DNA from: Novosphingobium beihaiense
GTDB taxonomy: Bacteria > Pseudomonadota > Alphaproteobacteria > Sphingomonadales > Sphingomonadaceae
NCBI RefSeq assembly: GCF_022832375.1
Contig: NZ_JALHLG010000014.1
Span: forward strand, 1 to 64,000
Direction of reading: 5' to 3'
DNA: 64,000 nt
The notes below the pieces were generated by a model that saw only the letters and a list, made by a program, of their open reading frames with translations, did no database searches and was not told where the DNA came from. Position 1 is the stretch's first letter, and each line of letters opens with the position of its first letter. The position numbers were made by a program, and so were the translations under genes. Below are positions 1 through 8,891 of the stretch, piece by piece.

Positions 1-393
1 GCCGAAGTCGCCAAGTCGGAGCGTCCGGAGCTGACGAGCGCCAAGGTGATCGTCTCGGGCGGCCGGGCGCTGAAGGACGGGCCGACGTTCGAGGAATACA
101 TCATGCCGCTCGCCGACAAGCTGGGCGCGGCCGTGGGCGCGAGCCGCGCGGCGGTGGACGCGGGCTATGTGCCCAACGACTACCAGGTCGGCCAGACGGG
201 CAAGATTGTGGCGCCGGAAGTCTACATTGCCATTGGCATCTCGGGCGCGATCCAGCACCTCGCCGGCATGAAGGACTCCAAGACCATCATTGCCATCAAC
301 AAGGACGAGGACGCGCCGATCTTCCAGGTCGCCGACATCGGCCTCGTCGCGGACCTCTTCAATGCCGTGCCAGAGCTTACCGGGAAGCTGTAA
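1..393 (+). CDS. etfA: Electron transfer flavoprotein alpha subunit, C-terminal part
   Basis: The frame is open from base 1, so the gene starts outside the window and only about 130 C-terminal residues are seen. They form the FAD-binding domain of Etf[25 protein letters not shown], the [11 protein letters not shown] stretch, then [12 protein letters not shown] and [11 protein letters not shown]. EtfA with EtfB moves electrons from acyl-CoA and other dehydrogenases to ETF:quinone oxidoreductase in the cytoplasm. The end of the protein is normal and a strong terminator follows 28 bases after the stop. etfB is probably just upstream, outside the window. Confidence 0.95.
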   Translation, partial: AEVAKSERPELTSAKVIVSGGRALKDGPTFEEYIMPLADKLGAAVGASRAAVDAGYVPNDYQVGQTGKIVAPEVYIAIGISGAIQHLAGMKDSKTIIAINKDEDAPIFQVADIGLVADLFNAVPELTGKL

Positions 394-421
394 GCGTTTG
401 GTCAAATTGCAGAACTACATG

Positions 422-450
422 CCCCCCGAAGGTAACTTCGGGGGGTTTTT
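422..450 (+). terminator. Rho-independent terminator of etfA
   Basis: A perfect 10-bp stem (CCCCCCGAAG / CTTCGGGGGG) with a GTAA loop is followed at once by five T. It ends the etfA transcript. The start codon of the next gene lies only two bases beyond the T run, so the G-run of the stem may also serve as ribosome binding site for that gene. Confidence 0.93.
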
Positions 451-452
451 GC

Positions 453-1334
453 ATGTCCTGGCCAAACAGACCGATCCTGCGCAGCAATGGCCCGGTAACG
501 GGCATCCTGTTCCTTTTTCTGCTGATTGCGACGAGTGCGTTCGCAGGAACAGCACACGCTAAGGCCAAGTCATTCACGCTCGATCCGGCATCGGGATGGG
601 TCGTCAAATGGTCGCAGACCAGTTGCATCCTCGCCCGCAAATTCGGAACCGGAAGCAAGCCATTTCTGCTCAGCCTGAAAGCCTATGCACCGGGCTATCA
701 GTTCGAGGTTACCCTGGCTGGAGCGCAGACCTGGGGCTACCGGAAGGGGGGCTTGCTGGTTGCCTACGGCGATAGCGAACCGCAAGCGATCGGCCCCCCT
801 CAAAATGGCCATATGAATACATATGGTCCGGCCGTGATCTTCACGAGCACCTTGCCCAACTGGAAGGCATATCCCGATACCGAATTTGAAAACGGGTTGC
901 AGCGGATCGCGATCTCCACAGTCAGGCGCAAGCTGATCCTCAACACCGGGCCGATGGCAAAGGCGCTGAGCGCGTTACGCCAATGCACGGACAATCTCAT
1001 AGTACTGCGGGGTTTCGATCCCGAGGTCCAGAATGCACTATCCCGGCGAATAAAGCCCATCGATCCGTCCAGATGGATAGACCCGATCCAGAAGGAATTT
1101 CCGCCCGAACTCTTCGCGATGGCCAGAAATGCCACAGTGCACATCCTTGTGCGAGTGGACGAGAAAGGCATGCCCACCCGTTGCGACACGGTGCAGACTT
1201 TCGACAACACGGACTTCGACGTCCGCGCCTGCGGCATCATCCTCGACAAGGCGCGTTTTCACCCGGCGCTGGACAGAAACGGCCAGCCGGTAGCGTCCTA
1301 CTACGCGAATTTCATCGCCTACCATCAGAAATAG
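453..1334 (+). CDS. Secreted protein with TonB-C-like C-terminal domain
   Basis: A 293-residue protein. Residues 12-37 form a hydrophobic signal peptide (ITGILFLFLL-like core, AHA cleavage region), so it is probably periplasmic. The last 70 residues resemble the TonB C-terminal fold: VHILVRVDEKGMPTRC, two more cysteines, a KARFHPALDRNGQPV stretch. There is no proline-rich TonB linker, and the substrate or partner is unknown. The chosen ATG is the first in frame and sits just after the etfA terminator; no other good ribosome site is visible. The gene ends 12 bases from a convergent acetyltransferase gene. Confidence 0.75.
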   Translation: MSWPNRPILRSNGPVTGILFLFLLIATSAFAGTAHAKAKSFTLDPASGWVVKWSQTSCILARKFGTGSKPFLLSLKAYAPGYQFEVTLAGAQTWGYRKGGLLVAYGDSEPQAIGPPQNGHMNTYGPAVIFTSTLPNWKAYPDTEFENGLQRIAISTVRRKLILNTGPMAKALSALRQCTDNLIVLRGFDPEVQNALSRRIKPIDPSRWIDPIQKEFPPELFAMARNATVHILVRVDEKGMPTRCDTVQTFDNTDFDVRACGIILDKARFHPALDRNGQPVASYYANFIAYHQK

Positions 1335-1346
1335 CAGCCGCTCCCG

Positions 1347-1877
1347 TCACGCCGCAACGCGCTCGAACAGGTTAAGCGCCACGTCCCCTTCGGGCGCATG
1401 TCTGGCGTATTTCACGAAACCCAGCGCCGCTGCCAGCTTCTCAGACGCGGTGTTGCCTTCCTCGATCATGCAGGCGATCCGCTGGTGCCCGTGCGTCTCG
1501 TCGAACCACGCCAGCACAGCGCGCATGACTTCCCCGGCCACGCCCTGCCCCCACCAGTCCTGCCGAACGATCCAGCCCGCCTCGGGCGTATCGTCCATCC
1601 CCTTGCCGAAGCCGCGCCAGGAGTGGAACACGCCGCAACTGCCAATGATCCCGCTTTCGCCCGGACGGCGGACATAGAAGATCCCGTAGCCGTAGAGCGA
1701 CCAGCTTCCGGCATTGCGCATGAGCCGTTCAAACTGCGGCTGCGCTTCGGCGCGCGCCGGGCCGAGGAAGCGCGTCATGTCCTCGCCCTCCAGCAGGCGG
1801 ACGAGATCGTCCAGGTCGCTGGCGGCGGGTTTCCAGAGTTCGAAACGATCGGTGGTCAGTATCGGGCCGTGGTTCAT
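1347..1877 (-). CDS. GNAT family N-acetyltransferase (RimJ/RimL-like)
   Basis: A 176-residue protein starting MNHGPILTTDRFELWKP. It has the RimJ/RimL layout: N-terminal TDRFELWK strand, GFGKGMDDTPEAGWIV strand, acetyl-CoA loop QDWWGQGVAGEVMRAVL (Q-x-x-G-x-G/A type), and a C-terminal NTASEKLAAALGF motif. Members acetylate protein N-termini or small amines; the substrate here is unknown. The ATG overlaps the stop of the upstream DUF445 gene as ATGA, so it is probably the last gene of the efflux operon transcript. Confidence 0.85.
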   Translation of the reverse strand: MNHGPILTTDRFELWKPAASDLDDLVRLLEGEDMTRFLGPARAEAQPQFERLMRNAGSWSLYGYGIFYVRRPGESGIIGSCGVFHSWRGFGKGMDDTPEAGWIVRQDWWGQGVAGEVMRAVLAWFDETHGHQRIACMIEEGNTASEKLAAALGFVKYARHAPEGDVALNLFERVAA

Positions 1878-3118
1878 AACCAGCGGTCTACGGCGTGGAT
1901 GGCCAGCCCGGCAAGCCCGCCGACGACAGTGCCATTGATGCGGATAAACTGCAGGTCGCGCCCCACCGCGCCCTCGATCCGGCCGGACACGGTCTTCGCA
2001 TCCCAGCGCTTCACCGTTTCCGACACCAGCCGCACGATTTCCGAGCCATAGCGCGAGGAAATACCCACCAGCGTGCGCCGGGCGAAGCGGTTGACGAGCG
2101 CCTGCAGCCGCGCGTCCTGCCCCAGCGCCTGTCCAAGCTGGGCCATGGACGCCCCCAGACTGCCCGCCAGCGCCTTGTCCGGATTGCGCACCGCGCGCAG
2201 CAGCGCGGCGCGGGCGCGCTCCCACATCGCATCCATCCAGGCCGCCACGGCAGGGTTTGCCAGGAGTTCCAGCTTCACCCGTTCCACCTTGAGGCGCATC
2301 GCCGGATCGTTGCGCAAGTCATCCGCGAGCTGCGCCAGGGCATCGTCTATTTTCGCGCGCAGCGGATGATCGGCCTGCACGATCACTTCGGCGAGCACGC
2401 GGTAGGTTCCGTCGAGAACGCCATTGGCAAGCCGTTCGTCGAGCCCCGTCCAGCGCATGATAGTGTTGGCCCGCTGATGGATCATCGCGCGGATCATCGG
2501 CTCATTGGCCTCGACCAGTTCGCCGGTCTTGCGCAGCAGGCTTTCCAGCACTGGCAAGTGGCGCTGGTCGGCAATCGCATGGTCCAGCATCTGCCCCAGC
2601 AGCGGCGCCAGCTCGGTCTTTTCAAGCTGGCTGCGCAGCCCCGCCTTGACCATGCCGCCCATCTGTTCGGGATCGAGCGATTCCAGCACGTCCGCCAGAA
2701 GCCCGGCAGTCCCTTCGCTCAACCGCGACTGCTCGCCGCCGCGCGGGCCGGACAGGAACGTCCCGGCGCTGGCGGCGAGATTGAACCCGTGCAGCCGCCG
2801 GGCGACGACTTGCGGCGTCAGGAAATTGTCCTGCAGGAACCGCCCCATCGAATCGGCGATACGGTCCTTGTTGACCGGAATGATCGCGGTGTGCGGGATC
2901 GGCAGGCCCAGCGGGCGGCGGAACAGCGCCGTCACTGCGAACCAGTCGGCAAGGCCGCCCACCATCGCCGCCTCGGTAAAGGCAATCGCGAAGCCCAGCG
3001 GCACGCTCCATTCGGGATGGAGCCCGGCCAGATGCCGGAACGTCAGGAACGCGGCCGCCATGACCAGCAGCAAAGCCGTGGCGAACACGCGCATGCGCTT
3101 CGCCCTGCCGGGCATCAT
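1874..3118 (-). CDS. DUF445 family membrane-anchored protein
   Basis: About 414 residues. An N-terminal hydrophobic segment (VFATALLLVMAAAFLTF) is followed by the conserved DUF445 stretch EAAMVGGLADWFAVTALFRR and GLPIPHTAIIP, then a long, mostly helical soluble part. A second hydrophobic patch near the C-terminus (GGLAGLAIHAVDRWL) probably re-enters the membrane. The function of this family (YjiN-like) is not established. A TTG at 3160 gives 14 more residues, but the ATG at 3118 has an AAGG ribosome site. It follows the RND pump gene closely and overlaps the acetyltransferase by four bases. Confidence 0.85.
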   Translation of the reverse strand: MMPGRAKRMRVFATALLLVMAAAFLTFRHLAGLHPEWSVPLGFAIAFTEAAMVGGLADWFAVTALFRRPLGLPIPHTAIIPVNKDRIADSMGRFLQDNFLTPQVVARRLHGFNLAASAGTFLSGPRGGEQSRLSEGTAGLLADVLESLDPEQMGGMVKAGLRSQLEKTELAPLLGQMLDHAIADQRHLPVLESLLRKTGELVEANEPMIRAMIHQRANTIMRWTGLDERLANGVLDGTYRVLAEVIVQADHPLRAKIDDALAQLADDLRNDPAMRLKVERVKLELLANPAVAAWMDAMWERARAALLRAVRNPDKALAGSLGASMAQLGQALGQDARLQALVNRFARRTLVGISSRYGSEIVRLVSETVKRWDAKTVSGRIEGAVGRDLQFIRINGTVVGGLAGLAIHAVDRWL

Positions 3119-3174
3119 GTCTTGCCTTATCGCGGCCTGGCTGCGCCGGACTGGCGGCAATGGCGTTCTTCCGT

Positions 3175-6100
3175 TTACTCCGCCGGAGCCGCCTCGCCGC
3201 CGTGATGGCCGCGGTGCGCCTCGTCGGCGTGATGGGGTTCGAAGGTCAGCAGCGCCTTGCGCAGACGCGGGCCGACCCGCTTTTCAAAACCATCGGCGAG
3301 GCTGAAGGCTGCAGGCACGATCACCAGCGTCAGCAAGGTCGAAAGCAGCAGGCCGCCAATCACCGTCAGGCCCATCGGCGCGCGGAAGGCGCCGTCACCG
3401 GACAGCGACAGCGCCGTGGGCACCATGCCCGCCGTCATCGCCACTGTGGTCATGATGATCGGCTGCGCGCGCTTGTGGCCCGCGTCCATGATGGCATGGA
3501 GCTTGTCGACGCCCTTGGCCATTTCCTCGATCGCGAAGTCGATCAGCAGGATCGAATTCTTGGCGACGATGCCCAGCAGCATCAGGATGCCGATATAGAC
3601 CGGCATCGAGATGGGCTGGCCCACCACGGTCAGTGCCAGCAGCCCGCCCAGCGGCGCCAGCAGCAGCGAGGCCATGTTCACCAGCGGCGAGACGAAGCGC
3701 TTGTAGAGCAGCACCAGCACCGCGAAGACGAGGAAGATGCCGCTGATCACCGCGATGATGAAGCTCTGCACCATCTCGGCCTGCCACTTGTCCTCACCCA
3801 CCGGGGCATTGGAGACGCCCGTGGGCAGGTTCTTCATGATCGGCAGGTTCTGGATCGCCGTCAGCACCGGCCCCTTGACCTGGCCTTCGCCGAGGTCCGC
3901 GCCGACAAAGATGCGGCGCGCCTGATTGTAGCGCTGGATCTGCGTCGGCCCTGCACCGAAGCGGATCTCGGCCACGCGCTTGAGCGGCACCGAACCGCCG
4001 GACGCGGTCGCCACCGGCAGGTTCTCGATCGTCGAGAAATCGCGGCGCGAGGACCGGCCCAGAATGACGCGGATCGGCACCTGGCGGTCGCTCAGCGAGA
4101 ACTTGGCGGCGTTCTGATCGATCTCGCCCATCGTCGCGATGCGGATCGTCTGGCTCAGCGCGGCCGTGGTGACGCCCAGTTGCGCCGCCAGATCAAGGCG
4201 CGGGACGATCACCAGTTCCGGCCGCTGCAGGTCAGCAGCGATACGCGGCGCCACCACACCCGGAATGGTGCGCATCTGCTCGGCCAGCGTCTGCGCGGTC
4301 TTGTTGAGCAGTTCGCTGTCACTGCCCGAGAGCATGACCGAAATGTCACGCCCGCTGCCGAATCCGCCCGATTGCGAGGCAAACGTCACCCGCGCATCGG
4401 GAATCTGCTGCAGTTCGGGGGCCAGACGGCGTTCGAACTCGACGCTCGTGTCAGAGCGTTCACTGGCCGGTTTCAGCGCGATGTAGAGCGATCCCGAGCC
4501 TTCGCGGCTTGCCTGCAGCACGTGCTCCACTTCAGGCTGCGCTTCGATCAGGTGGGTCACGCGGGAGGCAACGGCATCGGTCTGCTCGATCGTGGTGCCG
4601 GGTACCATCTCGATATTGACCTGGCTGTAATCATCGTTGGTATTGGGCTGGAACTGTTGCGGCAGCCCCGCGAGCAGTGCGAATGTCACCACCAGCGCAT
4701 AGATACCCGCGCAGAAGGCATAGAAGCGGTGATCGTGCATGCGCGCCGCGATCCGGTCCGAAAAGTACCGGTACCAGCGGCCGAGCCCGCCCAGCAGCAA
4801 GGCCGCCAGCCGGAACAGTTTGCCCAGCACGAACACGGCCACCGGAATGCCGAGCGGCGCGATCACAGCGGCCAGCACGAAAGCGGCCTTGTCGAGCCCC
4901 AAGGTCTCCAGTCCGCCCTGCGTCACCTTGAATATGCCGCCCGCCAGCGCGAAGCCCGCGCCCAGAAGCGCCACGATCAGGACCGTGGCGACAATATAGT
5001 ACCACCAGCGCGCGGGGGCTTTCACCAGCGCGGCCTTGCGGCGGTGCGCTTCGGTGGAATCCAGCGTCCAGGCCAGGACTTTCATGTAGAAGTCCATCGC
5101 CTTGCCGCCGCCGTGCTCGGCATGGCCATGAGCTTTCAGGAAATAAGCCGCGACCATCGGCGTGATCAGACGCGCCACGGCAAGGCTCATCAGCACCGCG
5201 ACCACGACCGTGAGACCGAAAGCCTTGAAGAACTGCCCCGGAATGCCGGGCATCAGGCCCACCGGCAGGAACACCGCGACGATCGAGAACGTGGTGGCGA
5301 CGACGGCCAGGCCGATCTCGTCGGCCGCGTCGATAGAGGCCTGATAGGCGCTCTTGCCCATGCGCATGTGGCGCACGATGTTCTCGATCTCCACGATCGC
5401 GTCATCGACCAGCACGCCCGCTACCAGACTGAGCGCCAGCAGCGAGAGGAAGTTCAGCGTGAAGCCGAGCATGTCCATGAACCAGAACGTCGGGATCGCC
5501 GAAAGCGGGATCGCGATCGCGGAAATGAACGTGGCCCGCCAGTCGCGCAGGAACAGGTAAACGATCACGATCGCCAGCACCGCGCCTTCCACCAGCGCTT
5601 CCATGGAGCTGGTATATTGCTCCTTGGTATAATCGACTGGCGCGAAAAGCTGCGTAATGTGAACGTTCGGATTGTCTTTTTCGATCTTGTGCAGCTTCTT
5701 CATCGCCTCGTCGTAGACGGTGACATCGGAAGCCCCGAGCGCACGCTTGAAATTGAAGGTCACGACCTGGCGGCCGTTCAGCCGGGCAATCCGCTTCTGT
5801 TCGGAATAACCGTCATAGACATGGGCGATATCGGACAGCTTGATCTGGCGTCCGCCGCCCAGATTGACCCGGGTCTTCGAAAGATCGAAGGCACTGTCGG
5901 CGTTGCCCAGCACGCGCACCGACTGGCGCGATCCGGCGATTTCGGCCTGCCCGCCCGCGGCATCGGTATTGACCTGACGCAGCGCGATATTGACGTCGCG
6001 CGCGGTGACCCCCAGCGCATTCATGCGTTCGGGATCGACGACGACGCGAATCTCACGGTCGACGCCGCCGTTGCGGTTCACTTCGGCAAGGCCTTCGACC

Positions 6101-6609
6101 GACAGCAGCGACTTGGCGATCGTATCATCGACGAACCAGCTGAGCTGCTCCATCGTCATGTCGTCCGCACTGACCGCGAAGTGGGCGAGCGCATCGCCGC
6201 CCGCCTCGATCTTCGTCACTTGCGGTTCGAGAATGCCCTCCGGCAGGTCGCTGCGGATCTGGTCGACCGCGTTCTTGACCTGGTTGGTCGCAACATCGGC
6301 ATTGGTGCCCACCGAAAAGAGCACCACCGTGGTCGAGCCGCCTTCGGAAGCGGTCGACTGGATTTCCTCAACCCCCGGCACCGAACGGGCGGCACTTTCG
6401 ACCTTCTGCGTGACTTGCGTCTCGATCTCGGTCGGCGCCGCGCCCGGCTGGGTCACGCGCACGATCACGCCGGGGAACTCGACATCCGGCATGTTGTTCA
6501 CGTCCATCCGGCCGAACGAGACCACACCCGCGATCATCACGCCGATGAAGAAGACGATCGGAATGATCGGATTGCGGATCGACCAGGCCGAAATATTGCG
6601 CAAGCTCAT
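3175..6609 (-). CDS. RND efflux pump permease subunit (AcrB/HAE1-like) with extra membrane insertion
   Basis: A 1144-residue inner-membrane RND transporter that pairs with the adaptor encoded seven bases upstream. The N-terminus (ISAWSIRNP) and TM1 are typical, and the proton-relay aspartates lie in LVDDAIVEIENI (residues about 402-403). The family is usually about 1030-1050 residues long. The excess sits at roughly residues 515-620, between the first and second membrane halves, and holds two strongly hydrophobic segments (YYIVATVLIVALLGAGFAL and AAVIAPLGIPVAVFVLGKLF). No outer-membrane factor is encoded nearby, so a TolC-like partner must come from elsewhere. The substrate cannot be told from sequence. 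Confidence 0.93.
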   Translation of the reverse strand: MSLRNISAWSIRNPIIPIVFFIGVMIAGVVSFGRMDVNNMPDVEFPGVIVRVTQPGAAPTEIETQVTQKVESAARSVPGVEEIQSTASEGGSTTVVLFSVGTNADVATNQVKNAVDQIRSDLPEGILEPQVTKIEAGGDALAHFAVSADDMTMEQLSWFVDDTIAKSLLSVEGLAEVNRNGGVDREIRVVVDPERMNALGVTARDVNIALRQVNTDAAGGQAEIAGSRQSVRVLGNADSAFDLSKTRVNLGGGRQIKLSDIAHVYDGYSEQKRIARLNGRQVVTFNFKRALGASDVTVYDEAMKKLHKIEKDNPNVHITQLFAPVDYTKEQYTSSMEALVEGAVLAIVIVYLFLRDWRATFISAIAIPLSAIPTFWFMDMLGFTLNFLSLLALSLVAGVLVDDAIVEIENIVRHMRMGKSAYQASIDAADEIGLAVVATTFSIVAVFLPVGLMPGIPGQFFKAFGLTVVVAVLMSLAVARLITPMVAAYFLKAHGHAEHGGGKAMDFYMKVLAWTLDSTEAHRRKAALVKAPARWWYYIVATVLIVALLGAGFALAGGIFKVTQGGLETLGLDKAAFVLAAVIAPLGIPVAVFVLGKLFRLAALLLGGLGRWYRYFSDRIAARMHDHRFYAFCAGIYALVVTFALLAGLPQQFQPNTNDDYSQVNIEMVPGTTIEQTDAVASRVTHLIEAQPEVEHVLQASREGSGSLYIALKPASERSDTSVEFERRLAPELQQIPDARVTFASQSGGFGSGRDISVMLSGSDSELLNKTAQTLAEQMRTIPGVVAPRIAADLQRPELVIVPRLDLAAQLGVTTAALSQTIRIATMGEIDQNAAKFSLSDRQVPIRVILGRSSRRDFSTIENLPVATASGGSVPLKRVAEIRFGAGPTQIQRYNQARRIFVGADLGEGQVKGPVLTAIQNLPIMKNLPTGVSNAPVGEDKWQAEMVQSFIIAVISGIFLVFAVLVLLYKRFVSPLVNMASLLLAPLGGLLALTVVGQPISMPVYIGILMLLGIVAKNSILLIDFAIEEMAKGVDKLHAIMDAGHKRAQPIIMTTVAMTAGMVPTALSLSGDGAFRAPMGLTVIGGLLLSTLLTLVIVPAAFSLADGFEKRVGPRLRKALLTFEPHHADEAHRGHHGGEAAPAE

Positions 6610-6616
6610 GCGCGCC

Positions 6617-7816
6617 TCACTTGTCTTCAGTGACGAGCTTGGGTTTCACCTTGTCGCCATCGTTGAGGAATCCGCCGGCGCGCAACACCACTTTCTCCTT
6701 GCCGGTCAGGCCGGAAGTGATGGCAATGCCATTCGCCGTCACCAGCCCGGTCTTGACCGGAGTGCGGTGCGCCACGCCCTTGGCATCGACAACATAGACG
6801 AACGATCCCTTGGCATCGTTCTGGATCGCCGATTCCGGCAGCATCGGCGCCACCACCGTGCCGCTATCGATCACGGCGCTGGCGAACCCGCCCGGCCGCA
6901 GCGCCGGATTATAGCTAAGCGCGATACGGGCCGTGCCCTGCCGCGTCGCCTGATCGATAACCGGCGAGATCTGCCAGACCTGGCCCGTGAAGCTTTTGCC
7001 TGATCCAACCGGCGTCACCCGCGCCGGAACGCCCACCGAAATCGAGGAGAGATCGTCCTCGCTCAGCTCCGCCAGCAATTCCATCTGTCCGCCCTTGGCG
7101 AGGCGGAAAAGCACACCGCTGCCCCCGCCGACGACCTGGCCGGGCTCGACATCGCGGGTCAGCACGAGGCCCGCTTCCGGAGCGACGATGTTGAGGCGCG
7201 CCGCCTGGGCCTGCAACTGGCGCAAGGTGGCCTGCGCCACTTTGACGCGCGCCGCTGCGGCGTCGCGGGTTGCCGTCAGCCGGTCGACATCGGCGGTCGA
7301 GATGAAGCCGCGATCCACCAGCTTGAGCGCACGGTCGAGATTGGCCTGTGCCAGCCGGGCATCGGCCTGCGCCACGCTGACTTGCGCGGCCTGGCTGGCC
7401 TGTTGCTGGCTCTGCACCGAACGGTCGACCACGGCCAGCACCTGGCCTTTTTCCACCCAGTCGCCCGGTTCGACGCGCACGGAGCGGACTTCGCCGCCCT
7501 CACCCACGGAACCGACGGGCATTGCGCGCCGCGCGGCCAGCGTGCCGGTCGCATGGATCTGCCCGGCCACCGTCGTCTTGCCGGGTGCCACGACCGTCAC
7601 CACGGGAATCTGGTCCGCGGCCGTATCCGCACCTTCGCCCGCCCCGCCGCTGTGCAGCAGAAACCAGATACCGATAATCGCGGCAACTGCGGCGAGCGCA
7701 ATAATCCAGATCTTGCGGCTTGATCCGCGATCCTGATCGAAGCCTTCCGCCAATGGATTGCCGGTTGCTTCCATCACATCATCGCCCATCATTTCGATCT
7801 TGGTGTCATAGTTCAT
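6617..7816 (-). CDS. RND efflux periplasmic adaptor (membrane fusion protein)
   Basis: 399 residues. A cytoplasmic N-terminal tail is followed by one membrane anchor (IWIIALAAVAAIIGIWFLL, residues about 35-53). Next come a barrel-sandwich/lipoyl-like half-motif (VEPGDWVEKGQVLAVVD), an alanine/glutamine-rich alpha-helical hairpin, the second half-motif (IVAPEAGLVLTRDVEPGQVV), and beta-barrel and membrane-proximal domains. It links the pump to an outer-membrane channel. It is the first gene of the minus-strand efflux operon. The unusually long acidic N-terminus before the anchor replaces the lipoprotein signal of AcrA. Confidence 0.92.
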   Translation of the reverse strand: MNYDTKIEMMGDDVMEATGNPLAEGFDQDRGSSRKIWIIALAAVAAIIGIWFLLHSGGAGEGADTAADQIPVVTVVAPGKTTVAGQIHATGTLAARRAMPVGSVGEGGEVRSVRVEPGDWVEKGQVLAVVDRSVQSQQQASQAAQVSVAQADARLAQANLDRALKLVDRGFISTADVDRLTATRDAAAARVKVAQATLRQLQAQAARLNIVAPEAGLVLTRDVEPGQVVGGGSGVLFRLAKGGQMELLAELSEDDLSSISVGVPARVTPVGSGKSFTGQVWQISPVIDQATRQGTARIALSYNPALRPGGFASAVIDSGTVVAPMLPESAIQNDAKGSFVYVVDAKGVAHRTPVKTGLVTANGIAITSGLTGKEKVVLRAGGFLNDGDKVKPKLVTEDK

Positions 7817-8046
7817 CAGGTCACCGCATCAGTCACTTTCGCCTTGCGGGCACCGTGACTTTATTTACCGCAAGAAGACCGGCCGTGTTCGATACGGACA
7901 ACTTGCAAGCCATACATCCATTCCCGCAGCCATATACGGGCGGCCCAAGTGTGGCAACGTGCACTCGGTTTGGGGCGGATGCGCATCGACGAACGACATC
8001 ATTGCCGAAAAGCCCATCGGCGCATTCTTTTTGTTGCGGAAAACAA

Positions 8047-8081
8047 CGAAAAACGGCGGCGAAAATCGATTTCGCCGCCGT
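8047..8081 (-). terminator. Rho-independent terminator of sciP
   Basis: A perfect 12-bp inverted repeat (ACGGCGGCGAAA at 8053-8064 and its complement at 8070-8081) with a five-base loop, followed on the minus strand by TTTTTCG. It lies 33 bases after the sciP stop. The remaining bases between here and the adaptor start at 7816 show no gene. Confidence 0.88.
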
Positions 8082-8113
8082 CCGTCATGCTGTTTCTTTC
8101 TCGAAGCGCCGTG

Positions 8114-8413
8114 TCAGTATTTCTGCTGGCGCTCGTAGAGATCGCGATAGTGTTGAATTCGGGTCACACGCAGCCCCTGCATTCCGGAGCGGTCGACCGC
8201 GCGCTGCCACGAGGCAAATTCCTCCAGCGTCAGCTGATAGCGCTCGCAGACTTCGTCGATCGAAAGCAGCCCGCCATTGACGGCCGCCACAACCTCCGCC
8301 TTGCGGCGCACGACCCAGCGGGTCGTGTTCGGCGGCGGCAGTGTCTCCAGGGTCAGCGGCTCGCCGAGAGGCCCGATCACCTGAGCAGGACGGATTTTCT
8401 GGTTCTCGATCAT
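8114..8413 (-). CDS. sciP: SciP-type CtrA inhibitor (DUF1153)
   Basis: A 99-residue protein matching DUF1153/SciP: VIGPLGEPLTLETLPPP, then RWVVRRKAEVVAAVNGGLLS, a helix-turn-helix-like ERYQLTLEEFASWQRAVD, and a basic tail GLRVTRIQHYRD. In Caulobacter SciP binds CtrA and stops it from recruiting RNA polymerase, which times CtrA-dependent transcription in the cell cycle. The start MIENQK is chosen because GAGGG lies six bases upstream; an earlier ATG would add a basic, non-conserved leader. It is followed by its own terminator. Confidence 0.9.
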   Translation of the reverse strand: MIENQKIRPAQVIGPLGEPLTLETLPPPNTTRWVVRRKAEVVAAVNGGLLSIDEVCERYQLTLEEFASWQRAVDRSGMQGLRVTRIQHYRDLYERQQKY

Positions 8414-8415
8414 CT

Positions 8416-8748
8416 TTACCCTCGCACGCCGGTGCTGCTTGTGCCGGCGACAGGAGAGGTTTTTGCCTCGCCTGGCTTGCAATAGACTGAAGCAGTTGGG
8501 TTAACGGATCTTGATACATCTTCGTATGTAGTTAACACGGAAGCCGCGCAGCCATCGAAGCTGCCGCGCAGCCGAAGCCGCAGAGGCCCTGCGTCCCGGG
8601 TCAAAACGGTGCGGACCTCGTGCCCGGCGAACAAGCGCGAGCGCAGGTCCTGCCAATCGAGCGGCAACCGGAATTCCGTTAACGCATCACCCGCGCGACC
8701 ATGCGGATGCCCTGTCATGCAGGTTTTATAGTCATAAACGATATTCAT
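8416..8748 (-). CDS. Possible small protein upstream of sciP
   Basis: A 110-codon open frame ending two bases before the sciP start codon, so it would share the sciP transcript. The middle (FRLPLDWQDLRSRLFAGHE, LRLRLRGSFDGCAAS) looks protein-like, but no domain is recognised and there is no good ribosome site at the first ATG. An internal ATG at 8718 is an alternative start. It may instead be a regulatory upstream region: the motif TTAAC occurs four times between 8501 and 8821, resembling CtrA half-sites. Coding status is uncertain. Confidence 0.35.
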   Translation of the reverse strand: MNIVYDYKTCMTGHPHGRAGDALTEFRLPLDWQDLRSRLFAGHEVRTVLTRDAGPLRLRLRGSFDGCAASVLTTYEDVSRSVNPTASVYCKPGEAKTSPVAGTSSTGVRG

Positions 8749-8891
8749 GATGCCGCTTATAACTCCGACTTGGTCAAGGGACGGTAAAGGACGGACTTAC
8801 GCTTCGTTGACCAAGCTTAACGGCATCCGTAAACGCCTGGCCTTCCTGCGGCAGCGGCGTTCGATGGTAGGAATGCCGCCCCTTTGGCTGT

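Noticed and set aside
1895..3205. 436-codon frame on the plus strand
   Set aside because: Antisense of the DUF445 gene; His/Gln/Arg-rich without domains.
3160..6633. Very long open frame (about 1157 codons) on the plus strand
   Set aside because: It is the antisense of the RND pump gene. The translation is rich in His, Arg and Gln with no domain, as expected from a GC-rich shadow frame.
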